In this document: positions 50,327 through 58,754 of the stretch, one piece after another
Numbering within the stretch: the stretch's first letter is position 1
Layout of the letters: every line of letters starts with the position of its first letter
From: Polynucleobacter victoriensis
GTDB lineage: Bacteria; Pseudomonadota; Gammaproteobacteria; Burkholderiales; Burkholderiaceae
Direction: 5' to 3'
DNA: 64,000 nucleotides
Assembly: GCF_900187875.1 (NCBI RefSeq)
Contig: NZ_FYEX01000001.1
Span: 310,001-374,000 of the forward strand
Made by a program: the position numbers and the translations under genes
The notes under the pieces: model-generated
The model's database searches: none
The model's input: the letters and a program-made list of their open reading frames with translations, nothing else
Told to the model about the DNA's origin: nothing

Positions 50327-50878
50327 TTACCAGTCCAGTTGCCAATCCACCACAATTTGGCGTTCAGGGTCATCAGGGGCTTGATTGACTGACTTAACCA
50401 CAGATGCAATAAATGGGATCAATCGATCTTCTTTTAACCCTTCAGCACGAACACACAGAATTGATTGGGCTCCGTTATCCATTAGGTCAACCACTTGCCC
50501 TAAAGATTGTCCCTGTTCATTGATGACAGGCAAACCAATCAGATCAACCCAGTAAAAGCTGTTTTCATCCTGCTTAGGAAAATCAGCACGACTGACGTAA
50601 ACAGCTGATCCCTTAAGAGCTAAGGCTTGATCACGGTCAGAGACCTCTTCTAGACCCAATAGGATTTGACCACTATGCTCTTTAGCAGTTTTGATAACCC
50701 ATGGACGAGCAGTGTCAGCCAAGGCTGGAGGCTTAGCTAACCATACATGCGGTGCGGAAAATAGTGCCTCAGGTTCTTTTGAATAAGGTTTGATTTTCAC
50801 CAAGCCTTTGATCCCCTGGGCGTCGAGAATATGCCCGACTAAGATCAAATCAGACGGAGGGCTCATCATATTGCTCAT
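50327..50878 (-). CDS. rimM: Ribosome maturation factor RimM
   Basis: A 183-aa protein with the N-terminal RimM barrel (LILVGHILDAQGIKGLVKIKP) and the C-terminal PRC-barrel (FYWVDLIGLPVINEQGQSLG, then RLIPFIASVVKSVN). It binds S19 and helps mature the 30S head. GGAGG lies 6 nt before the ATG. It is second in the rpsP operon. Confidence 0.95.
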   Translation of the reverse strand: MSNMMSPPSDLILVGHILDAQGIKGLVKIKPYSKEPEALFSAPHVWLAKPPALADTARPWVIKTAKEHSGQILLGLEEVSDRDQALALKGSAVYVSRADFPKQDENSFYWVDLIGLPVINEQGQSLGQVVDLMDNGAQSILCVRAEGLKEDRLIPFIASVVKSVNQAPDDPERQIVVDWQLDW

Positions 50879-50945
50879 CAGAGCCTCCGCAAATTGATTC
50901 GATAATGATTACTACTCTGATGATGCAAGCATCATCGTCCAAGAC

Positions 50946-51191
50946 TTAGGCCTTTGGAGCGCCTTTGAGCAAACGTGCAACTGTTGGTGACAATTGAGCA
51001 CCAACGCCTTGCCAGTATGTCAAACGATCCTGAGCAATACGGAAACCTTGTTCAGTTTCTACTGCGCTAGGATTGTAATAACCGATGCGCTCGATAAAGT
51101 TCGAGTCACGACGGTTGCGTTTGTCTGTAGCAACGATGCTGAAGAATGGACGATTTTTTGAACCGCCGCGTGCGAGTCGAATGACGACCAT
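50946..51191 (-). CDS. rpsP: 30S ribosomal protein S16
   Basis: An 81-aa basic protein, MVVIRLARGGSKNRPFF at the start and RIGYYNPSAVETEQGF, WQGVGAQLSPTVARLLKG later: bS16 throughout. AAGGA lies 7 nt before the ATG. It is first in the operon; the 78-bp gap to the divergent META-domain gene must hold both promoters. Confidence 0.97.
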   Translation of the reverse strand: MVVIRLARGGSKNRPFFSIVATDKRNRRDSNFIERIGYYNPSAVETEQGFRIAQDRLTYWQGVGAQLSPTVARLLKGAPKA

Positions 51192-51269
51192 GTGATTTCC
51201 TTACAATGCTGAAATAAACCACATATTCTATCGCAGAATTGATAAGAAGACCAAAAATTAAAGGTAACC

Positions 51270-51761
51270 ATGACTAATTTACCCCGCACCCCCTTATTTT
51301 TAGGCTTTTGGGGCTTGGCTTGCTTATTTTTAAGCTCTTGCGCACAAGTAATGCCCACCTGCAATGCGGTATCAGCCCCGCCTACTAGAGATATGGCGGG
51401 CAGCCAATGGCAATTGATCAGATGGCACTACACCAGCCCTAATGATGGCAAAAACCGCTTACGTAGCATTCCACATAGCGAAAACACCGCTGCCATCACT
51501 TTATCGATTTCACCAGACGGAAAATCGGTCAGTGGTTTTGCAGGTTGCAACCGCTTCACTGCCCAAGTTGCGCCAAGCGACTGGGGATTTTTAATGGAGA
51601 AGGTGGCTGGCACTCGCAAAGCTTGTGGGTCTCAAATTGATGAACTTGAGTACAAGTTTTTAAGTTACTTAGCCGATTACAGAACCATGGTGAGAGACGG
51701 TGATCGTCTATTGATTATGACGCGTGATGGAGAAGTCTTAAGCTTTGCCTTAAGAAATTAA
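51270..51761 (+). CDS. META-domain lipoprotein (HslJ-like)
   Basis: A 163-aa protein with a lipoprotein signal: hydrophobic core FLGFWGLACLF and lipobox LSSC (Cys24). The mature part has SQWQLIRW, the META motif SGFAGCNRFTAQV and KVAGTRKACG, as in HslJ, an outer-membrane heat-shock/novobiocin-resistance protein. No Asp at +2, so outer-membrane sorting is expected. AAAGG lies 5 nt before the ATG. It is divergent from rpsP. Confidence 0.85.
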   Translation: MTNLPRTPLFLGFWGLACLFLSSCAQVMPTCNAVSAPPTRDMAGSQWQLIRWHYTSPNDGKNRLRSIPHSENTAAITLSISPDGKSVSGFAGCNRFTAQVAPSDWGFLMEKVAGTRKACGSQIDELEYKFLSYLADYRTMVRDGDRLLIMTRDGEVLSFALRN

Positions 51762-51791
51762 ATCTGTCCGATACCGAATGCATTAACTCAA

Positions 51792-51797
51792 TACAAT
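51792..51797 (+). promoter_or_regulatory. Candidate leaderless -10 box of the gene at 51804
   Basis: TACAAT ends exactly six bases before the ATG at 51804; no Shine-Dalgarno is present and no good -35 was seen. Confidence 0.4.
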
Positions 51798-51803
51798 ACC
51801 CTC

Positions 51804-52244
51804 ATGCATAAAAACAAACTTTTCTTTTGCGCACTAGGATTATTTGCCCCTGGCACAGGTCTTAATGTCTTCTACCTAAAAGGTCTTGGCAATATTTGGG
51901 CATGGGCTCACCTAGTAGCACTTTTTGGCGGCATCTTAGGCTGGAAATTATTGGGCGCTAGCGATATGTCATCAGCCTTGGGCTGGGTATTAGCTACAGT
52001 TGGCTTCATTACCTTAGAAGCTAGTTGGTTAACTACCATCGTGTTTGGCTTACGTCCTGATGAAAAATGGGATGCTCAATTTAATTCACACAGCAATCAA
52101 ACGAGTAACTCCAATTGGTTAGTTATTCTTTGTGTGATTTTTTCTTTGATGATTGGCGCAGCAGTGATGATGACTGGCTTGGCAGTTGCCTTTGAACAAC
52201 ACTTCTTAAGTCAGTTTGAAGAAGCGAGAAAAATCTCTCAATAA
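51804..52244 (+). CDS. Inner-membrane protein of unknown function
   Basis: A 146-aa protein with four predicted membrane segments (about 5-20, 33-50, 57-80 and 104-130). The first region, FFCALGLFAPGTGLNVFYLKG, resembles the turn of TM2-like small membrane proteins, but I cannot name a family with confidence. The loop at 85-103 is rich in Asn/Ser/Gln. The C-tail is charged (FEEARKISQ). It follows the META lipoprotein gene by 42 bp. Confidence 0.7.
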   Translation: MHKNKLFFCALGLFAPGTGLNVFYLKGLGNIWAWAHLVALFGGILGWKLLGASDMSSALGWVLATVGFITLEASWLTTIVFGLRPDEKWDAQFNSHSNQTSNSNWLVILCVIFSLMIGAAVMMTGLAVAFEQHFLSQFEEARKISQ

Positions 52245-52259
52245 TCTATCGGCTACTTA

Positions 52260-52299
52260 AGATACAACCAAGAGATAAATCGTTTTGTATCTCTTGGTT
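52260..52299. repeat. Overlapping alternative hairpins downstream of the gene at 51804
   Basis: AACCAAGAGATA (52266-52277) and TATCTCTTGGTT (52288-52299) make a perfect 12-bp stem with a 10-nt loop. AGATACAA (52260-52267) and TTGTATCT (52285-52292) make a competing 8-bp stem. No T tract follows on either strand. It lies between convergent genes. Confidence 0.6.
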
Positions 52300-52319
52300 A
52301 ATCACTTCTTTACTACAAC

Positions 52320-54101
52320 TTAAAACTGCTCAGCACTCAAACTATTAACCGCTGCACCACCCTCCAATACCGAGGCTGCAGCACCTGGCACTTGGCTTAG
52401 TAAGTACTCAGCATAAAAACGTGCTGTGGCAATTTTGGCAGAGAAGAACTCTGAGTCATCATTCAACTTTTGCTCTGCAACGATCAATGCTCGCGCCATT
52501 TGCCAACCTGACACTAGTAAACCTGCTAAACGCAAATAGGCAACGCTGCCTGCGAATACATTTTTAGTGTCAGATTTAAAGTTGGCCACCACATAATCAA
52601 CTACTGACTCAAATGAGACCCTAGCAGCAGATAGGTGTTTTAGCATCGCTTGGGCAGCAGGCGTATGACTCTTGGCCAACTCAGCCTCAGTCGCTTGAAT
52701 CAACTGCGCTATTTGTTTAGCAACCTTACCGCCATCGCGATAAGTTTTGCGACCAATCAAATCATTCGCCTGAATAGCTGTTGTGCCTTCATAAATTGGC
52801 AAAATACGCGCATCACGATAGAACTGCGCTGCACCAGTTTCTTCAATGAAACCCATACCACCATGTACTTGAACACCTAAGCTGGCAACATCCACTGACA
52901 TCTCAGTTGAGAAACCTTTAACAATCGGCACCAAGTACTCATACAAAGCCAAGTTGCTCTGACGCACAGACTCATCTGGACTGAAATGAGCTTGATCACT
53001 CGCTGCGGCAGCTACATAAGCCATTGCACGAGCGCCCTCAGTGTAGGCACGCATCGTCATCAACATGCGCTTAACGTCTGGATGATGAATGATGGCAACA
53101 GGACCCTCTGAACCAGCTAAATCTTTTGATTGCGTGCGATCTTTAGCGTACTGAACTGCCTTTTGATATGCGCGGTCGGCAATAGCAATACCTTGCATAC
53201 CAACTGCAAAACGTGCAGCGTTCATCATGATGAACATGTACTCTAGACCGCGATTTTCTTCACCGACCAAATAACCAATCGCACCGCCATGATCACCAAA
53301 CTGCAAAACTGCTGTTGGGCTGGCTTTAATACCTAGCTTATGCTCGATCGATACGCAATGCGCATCATTACGCTCACCCAAAGAACCATCAGCATTCACT
53401 AAGAACTTAGGCACTACAAATAATGAAATACCCTTCACACCCTCAGGCGCCCCAGGACAACGTGCCAACACCAAGTGAATGATGTTTTCTGCCATGTCGT
53501 GTTCGCCATAGGTGATAAATATTTTTGTACCAAAAACTTTATAAGTGCCATCACCTTGTGGTTCAGCACGTGTACGCACAGCGGCCAAATCAGAGCCGGC
53601 TTGAGGCTCGGTGAGATTCATGGTGCCCGTCCACTCACCACTCACCATCTTAGGTATATAAAGTTGTTTGAGCTCATCGCTAGCAGCTGTCAACATCGCT
53701 TCAATAGCACCATCCGTCAACATGGGGCAAAGTGCAAAAGACATGTTCGCTGCATGCAACATTTCTGAGCAAGCTGTGGCAATAACTTTTGGGAAGCCTT
53801 GACCACCAAATTCTGTAGGGTGAATCACGCCTTGCCACCCTGCTTCACCAAATTGCTTAAAAGCTTCTTTAAAGCCTGGAGTAGTAGTCACCACACCATC
53901 TTTTAGACTGCTTGGCTGTTGATCACCATCCCAATTAAGTGGAGCAACAACCTCATTACAGAACTTGGCTGACTCCTCTAGAACGGCAGCAGCCGTGTCA
54001 TAACCATAATCCTCAAAACCCGGAATGCTTGCCACATCATCAACACCTGCCACATCCTGAAGTACAAATAGCATTTCTTTTAAAGGTGCGGAGTAACTCA
54101 T
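52320..54101 (-). CDS. Acyl-CoA dehydrogenase with C-terminal extension (DmdC-like)
   Basis: A 593-aa flavoprotein of the large ACAD class. It shows GWQGVIHPTEFGGQG, MNLTEPQAGSDLAAVRT, KIFITYGEHDM, VHGGMGFIEETG and the catalytic Glu in YEGTTAIQANDL. A C-terminal ACAD_C extension follows (from about 470). Family members include 3-methylmercaptopropionyl-CoA dehydrogenase DmdC and broader FadE-like enzymes. AGGA lies about 8 nt before the ATG. It lies next to its electron acceptor genes etfA and etfB on the same strand. Confidence 0.92.
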   Translation of the reverse strand: MSYSAPLKEMLFVLQDVAGVDDVASIPGFEDYGYDTAAAVLEESAKFCNEVVAPLNWDGDQQPSSLKDGVVTTTPGFKEAFKQFGEAGWQGVIHPTEFGGQGFPKVIATACSEMLHAANMSFALCPMLTDGAIEAMLTAASDELKQLYIPKMVSGEWTGTMNLTEPQAGSDLAAVRTRAEPQGDGTYKVFGTKIFITYGEHDMAENIIHLVLARCPGAPEGVKGISLFVVPKFLVNADGSLGERNDAHCVSIEHKLGIKASPTAVLQFGDHGGAIGYLVGEENRGLEYMFIMMNAARFAVGMQGIAIADRAYQKAVQYAKDRTQSKDLAGSEGPVAIIHHPDVKRMLMTMRAYTEGARAMAYVAAAASDQAHFSPDESVRQSNLALYEYLVPIVKGFSTEMSVDVASLGVQVHGGMGFIEETGAAQFYRDARILPIYEGTTAIQANDLIGRKTYRDGGKVAKQIAQLIQATEAELAKSHTPAAQAMLKHLSAARVSFESVVDYVVANFKSDTKNVFAGSVAYLRLAGLLVSGWQMARALIVAEQKLNDDSEFFSAKIATARFYAEYLLSQVPGAAASVLEGGAAVNSLSAEQF

Positions 54102-54158
54102 GGCTCGTTCCTATGATTTGAATAGACTGATGTTGTTAATGTGTGCCGTTTGATGGAA

Positions 54159-55097
54159 TTATTTGCTTAACTCTGTGACCAACTCTGGGACAGCAGTGAA
54201 TAAATCTGCCACCAAACCATAATCAGCCACACTAAAAATTGGCGCCTCAGGATCTTTGTTGATTGCAACAATCACCTTGGAATCTTTCATGCCCGCCAAA
54301 TGCTGAATCGCTCCAGAAATACCAACAGCAACATACAGTTGTGGCGCAACAATTTTTCCTGTTTGACCAACTTGGTAATCATTTGGAACGTAGCCTGCAT
54401 CAACTGCCGCACGAGATGCACCCAAAGCCGCACCCAACTTATCAGCCAAAGGCTCAATGATGGCGTGGTATTGCTCTGAAGAACCTAAACCACGGCCACC
54501 AGACACAATTGCCTTAGCAGTAGCTAACTCGGGGCGATCAGATTTGCTAATTTCTCTACCGGAAAAAGTTGATTTCGCTGTATCAGCTACTGCTGGAGCA
54601 GTTTCAACTGTTGCTGAACCACCTGTAGCAGCTGCAGCGTCAAATCCCGTTGTACGTACCGTAATAACTTTGGTCGCATCAGTTGCTTGCACAGTTGCAA
54701 TCGCATTACCAGCATAAATAGGACGCTCAAACGTATCCGCAGAAATTACTTTTGTAATTTCTGATACTTGAGCAACATCCAACTTGGCTGCCACACGCGG
54801 CAAAGTATTTTTACCAACAGCTGTTGCAGGTGCCAAGATATGGCTGTAGTTAGATGCCAAAGCCAATACTTGCTCAGCCAAGTTTTCACCCAACTGGTTT
54901 TCTAAATGCGGTGCATCCACATGAATAACTTTTGCTACACCAGCCACTTGCTTAGCAGCTTCGACAGCAGCGCCAGCCTGATGACCAGCAACCAATACAT
55001 GAACATCTCCACCACAAGCAAGTGCGGCTGTCACAGCATTAAGTGTTGCTGCTTTTAAAGATTGATTATCGTGTTCTGCAATTACCAAAGAAGTCAT
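54159..55097 (-). CDS. etfA: Electron transfer flavoprotein, alpha subunit
   Basis: A 312-aa protein with N-terminal LVIAEHDNQSLKAATLNAV and the C-terminal FAD domain: IVSGGRGLGSSEQYHAI, ASRAAVDAGYVPNDYQVGQTG, and YVAVGISGAIQHLAGMKDSK. It accepts electrons from acyl-CoA dehydrogenases and passes them to ETF-ubiquinone oxidoreductase. Its ATG directly follows the etfB stop codon. The N-terminal domain is unusually Ala/Val-rich. Confidence 0.96.
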   Translation of the reverse strand: MTSLVIAEHDNQSLKAATLNAVTAALACGGDVHVLVAGHQAGAAVEAAKQVAGVAKVIHVDAPHLENQLGENLAEQVLALASNYSHILAPATAVGKNTLPRVAAKLDVAQVSEITKVISADTFERPIYAGNAIATVQATDATKVITVRTTGFDAAAATGGSATVETAPAVADTAKSTFSGREISKSDRPELATAKAIVSGGRGLGSSEQYHAIIEPLADKLGAALGASRAAVDAGYVPNDYQVGQTGKIVAPQLYVAVGISGAIQHLAGMKDSKVIVAINKDPEAPIFSVADYGLVADLFTAVPELVTELSK

Positions 55098-55847
55098 TTA
55101 GATCACCTTCGCTTCATTTTTTAATTTTTCAACCAAAGTCTTCACGTCTGGAACCATCACGCCAGCACTACGCTTAGGAGGCTCTTCAACTTTGATTGTT
55201 TTTAGACGAGGGGTAATGTCAACACCAAGATCTTCTGGCTTAACAGTATCTAAAGGTTTCTTTTTAGCCTTCATGATGTTTGGCAAAGTCACATAACGTG
55301 GTTCGTTCAAACGCAAGTCAGTAGTGATCACGGCTGGCAAATTAAGCGCCAGGGTTTCCAAACCTCCATCGACCTCACGAGTAACCGTGGCTTTACCGTC
55401 AGCCACTTGAACCTTAGAAGCAAAAGTGGCTTGAGACGCATTCATCAAAGCTGCCAACATCTGACCTGTTTGATTGCTGTCATCGTCAATCGCTTGCTTA
55501 CCTAAAATAACAATAGATGGCTGCTCTTTATCCACCAATGCTTTTAATAATTTAGCCACTGCTAAGGGTTGCAGTTCTGCATCTGTTTCCACCAAGATGC
55601 CTCGGTCTGCACCAATGGCCATAGCAGTTCTGAGAGTTTCTTGGCATTGAGTCACGCCACAAGAAACGGCAATCACTTCAGTTGCCACACCTGCTTCCTT
55701 TAAACGAACCGCCTCTTCAATCGCAATCTCATCAAAAGGGTTCATGCTCATTTTGACGTTAGCTGTTTCAACGCCTGTGTTATCAGACTTCACGCGAACT
55801 TTAACGTTGTAGTCAATCACCCTTTTTACCGCAACCAAAATCTTCAT
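55098..55847 (-). CDS. etfB: Electron transfer flavoprotein, beta subunit
   Basis: A 249-aa protein starting MKILVAVKRVIDYNVKVRV, with MNPFDEIAIEEAVRLKE and the AMP-binding LGKQAIDDDSNQTGQMLAAL. The C-terminus ends VKTLVEKLKNEAKVI, the arm that contacts partner dehydrogenases. I use the ATG at 55847; an earlier in-frame start adds 24 residues unlike any EtfB. AGG lies 8 nt before this ATG. Confidence 0.96.
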   Translation of the reverse strand: MKILVAVKRVIDYNVKVRVKSDNTGVETANVKMSMNPFDEIAIEEAVRLKEAGVATEVIAVSCGVTQCQETLRTAMAIGADRGILVETDAELQPLAVAKLLKALVDKEQPSIVILGKQAIDDDSNQTGQMLAALMNASQATFASKVQVADGKATVTREVDGGLETLALNLPAVITTDLRLNEPRYVTLPNIMKAKKKPLDTVKPEDLGVDITPRLKTIKVEEPPKRSAGVMVPDVKTLVEKLKNEAKVI

Positions 55848-55946
55848 ATTTATGCCTAATCTATTAAACCCACACAACCTACTTAAGTATTGTATTGGAG
55901 GGCGCAAACGCCCTTCCAATTAGTTAGCTATTCATTTTAAAGGGAT

Positions 55947-57599
55947 TTAAACGTCAATCGCTGTTGCAGATCCTGCCCTTTTACGCAACTCAAATTTTTG
56001 AATTTTTCCAGTCGACGTTTTAGGTAAATCACCAAACACCACAGCACGAGGAATCTTAAAGCCCGCCAAGTGTTTTTTACAGTGCGCGATGATTTCTTCA
56101 GGCGTCACATTGGAGTCAGCACGCACCTCCAAGAAGGCACATGGTGTCTCACCCCATTTAGGATCAGGCTTAGCAACCACCGCAGCAGCCAATACTGCAG
56201 GGTGTCTATAAAGAACATCTTCAACCTCAATGGATGAGATATTTTCACCACCAGAAATAATGATGTCTTTGCTGCGATCTTTAATTTTGACGTATCCATC
56301 TGGGTACATCACCGCTAAGTCACCAGAATGGAACCAGCCACCAGAAAATGCTTCTTTAGTGGCGGCATCGTTCTTCAAATAGCCCTTCATGGTGATATTG
56401 CCGCGGAACATGATTTCACCCATGGTTTCGCCATCAGCAGGTACCTCTTGCATGGTTTCAGGGTTCATCACAGTCACCCCTTCTTGCAACAGCACCCTAA
56501 CCCCTTGACGAGCATTTAATCTGGCGCGCTCACCAACATCTACATCATTCCATTCTTCATGCTTAACGCACACGGCGGCCGGGCCATACACCTCAGTTAG
56601 ACCATAAACATGGGTCAACTCAATACCCATTTTTTCCATACCCTCAATAGTCGCGGCAGGAGGCGCTGCGCCAGCAATCAAACCTTTAATACCCACTGGA
56701 ATATCTACCTTCAGTTCATCTGGCGCATTCACCAACAAACCATGAACAATTGGGGCAGCACAATAGTGGGTCACGTTATAGGTGCGCATCGCATTCAAGA
56801 TGGATGGCGCATCCACTCTTCTTAAACAAACATTGATACCCGCTCTCGCAGCAATGGTCCATGGAAAACACCAACCATTGCAATGGAACATTGGCAAAGT
56901 CCACAAATACACTGGGTGCTTAGGCATATCCCACTCAAGCACATTCGATAGCGCATTAATCGCAGCACCACGGTGGTGATACACCACCCCCTTAGGATTA
57001 CCTGTCGTGCCAGATGTGTAGTTCAAACAAACTGACTCCCACTCATCTGCGGGCATGCGCCATTGATGATTAGGATCACCCTTAGCAACAAATGAGTCAT
57101 AGTCAATTGAACCCAACTGCTCACTGGCGCCTGTGTATTCAACATCTTTAACATCAATAACTAAAATATCCCTAGGTTTTTCAGCTAAAGCTAGTGCCAG
57201 AGCCTTCTTCATAGTCAAACTAAACTCTGGATCAACAATCACCACTTTGGCTTCACCGTGGTTCAACATAAAAGCAATTGCTTCTGGATCTAAACGGGTA
57301 TTCAGCGAGTTCAAAACTGCGCCAACCATAGGCACGCCAAAATGAGCTTCTACCATTGGTGGTGTATTTGGCAACATCACAGCCACCGTGTCACCAACTT
57401 TAACGCCAGCTTTTACCAGTGAACTTGCCAATTGTCGGCAACGTGAATAAGTCTCTGACCAAGTTCGCGTCAATGACCCATGAATCACCGCTGTTTTATT
57501 AGGGTAAATCTTGGCAGTTCGCTCAATGAAGCTAAGAGGTGTGATTGGTGAAAAGTTCGCTGGGTTTTTATCTAACCCTTGTTCATAGATGCCAGGCAT
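55947..57599 (-). CDS. Acyl-CoA synthetase (AMP-binding; DmdB-like)
   Basis: A 550-aa adenylate-forming enzyme. It has the P-loop YTSGTTGNPKGVV, the YGLTEVYGP motif, SGGWFHSGDLAVMYPDGYVKIKD-type sequence, KDIIISGGENISS and the C-terminal catalytic Lys in PKTSTGKIQKF. It makes acyl-CoA from a carboxylic acid and ATP. Relatives include medium-chain ligases and 3-methylmercaptopropionate ligase DmdB. GGAG lies about 8 nt before the ATG. It feeds the etf/ACAD genes downstream. Confidence 0.92.
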   Translation of the reverse strand: MPGIYEQGLDKNPANFSPITPLSFIERTAKIYPNKTAVIHGSLTRTWSETYSRCRQLASSLVKAGVKVGDTVAVMLPNTPPMVEAHFGVPMVGAVLNSLNTRLDPEAIAFMLNHGEAKVVIVDPEFSLTMKKALALALAEKPRDILVIDVKDVEYTGASEQLGSIDYDSFVAKGDPNHQWRMPADEWESVCLNYTSGTTGNPKGVVYHHRGAAINALSNVLEWDMPKHPVYLWTLPMFHCNGWCFPWTIAARAGINVCLRRVDAPSILNAMRTYNVTHYCAAPIVHGLLVNAPDELKVDIPVGIKGLIAGAAPPAATIEGMEKMGIELTHVYGLTEVYGPAAVCVKHEEWNDVDVGERARLNARQGVRVLLQEGVTVMNPETMQEVPADGETMGEIMFRGNITMKGYLKNDAATKEAFSGGWFHSGDLAVMYPDGYVKIKDRSKDIIISGGENISSIEVEDVLYRHPAVLAAAVVAKPDPKWGETPCAFLEVRADSNVTPEEIIAHCKKHLAGFKIPRAVVFGDLPKTSTGKIQKFELRKRAGSATAIDV

Positions 57600-57753
57600 G
57601 CCAATAACTCCACGTTGTTTTTGTGATCAAACAATTATTAGCCAAGGGGCTGATTTAGTCCACATCTAAATAGGGTAATTAATGGCTAACCCTAATATGG
57701 GTAGGGCTTAAATTGTTTAGTTATGAATGGGGTGCTACAGACTAGAGGATTGA

Positions 57754-58677
57754 TTACAAATCAGCCAATTCTTTAAGGTGCGCTACAACGCTTCTAGCTA
57801 ATGCCGAGAGGTTGTACCCACCCTCTAAACAACTAACAATACGTCCTTCGGCCGTCTCATTAGCAACCGTCATGAGCTGGCGAGTGATCCAAGCATAGTC
57901 GGCTTCCACTAAACCCATTTGCCCCATATCATCTTCACGGTGCGCGTCAAAGCCTGCTGAGATGAAAATGAATTGCGGCTTGAACTCTCTTAGGCGCGGC
58001 ATCCAACCCAACTCCACAACCTCCCTCACAGCAGGTCCTGATGTGTAGGCAGGCAAAGGCACATTGACCATATTAGGCAAGTCAGTTCTTGGCTCAGAAT
58101 ACGGATAAAACGGATGCTGAAAATAACTACACATCAATACTCGTGGCTCATTGATGAAAGCAGCTTCGGTGCCATTGCCGTGGTGCACGTCAAAATCAAT
58201 CACAGCTACACGCTCTAAACCATAATGCTCCAAAGCATATTTAGCAGCAATGGCCACATTATTAAAAAAACAAAAACCCATCGCTTGGTGTGGCTCAGCA
58301 TGATGCCCGGGCGGTCTTAAACAAGAAAACGCATTGGATGCTTTTTTATTCATGACCGCATCAACGGCAGCGATGGCACCACCCGCAGATCTCAGAGCCG
58401 CCTGCCAGGTATGTGGGTTCATGGTGGTGTCCCCATCAATGGCGTAATAACCGGATGTTGGACTATTCGATTTAACTCTCTCGATATGCTCAGGTGTGTG
58501 AACCAAAGCTAACTGCTGTTCGGTTGCCAAAGGAGGATCAATATAGGTTAAGTAAGCGTCGATCCTACTGAGAATTAATTGATCTTCAATCGCTTGAACA
58601 CGCGCAGGACACTCAGGATGGTGTGAGCCCATCTCGTGCTGGAGTGAATCTGCGTGGCTAATAAAAGCAGTGCTCAT
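57754..58677 (-). CDS. Histone deacetylase-family amidohydrolase
   Basis: A 307-aa arginase-fold zinc hydrolase. It has the motifs HPECPARVQAI, LRPPGHHAEP, the zinc ligands in DFDVHHGNGTE, GFDAHREDDMG and a final CLEGGYNL. Bacterial members deacetylate acetylpolyamines, acetoin-pathway proteins or other acetylated small molecules; the substrate is unknown. The 154-bp upstream gap (57600-57753) on its 3' side holds no gene. The start region has no clear Shine-Dalgarno. Confidence 0.9.
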   Translation of the reverse strand: MSTAFISHADSLQHEMGSHHPECPARVQAIEDQLILSRIDAYLTYIDPPLATEQQLALVHTPEHIERVKSNSPTSGYYAIDGDTTMNPHTWQAALRSAGGAIAAVDAVMNKKASNAFSCLRPPGHHAEPHQAMGFCFFNNVAIAAKYALEHYGLERVAVIDFDVHHGNGTEAAFINEPRVLMCSYFQHPFYPYSEPRTDLPNMVNVPLPAYTSGPAVREVVELGWMPRLREFKPQFIFISAGFDAHREDDMGQMGLVEADYAWITRQLMTVANETAEGRIVSCLEGGYNLSALARSVVAHLKELADL

Positions 58678-58754
58678 TAATCTTGATAAATCAGTGGATA
58701 ATCAGTGACATTAAATTCTAGTTGATTGGTTGAATTCAATTGCTAACAAAAACA

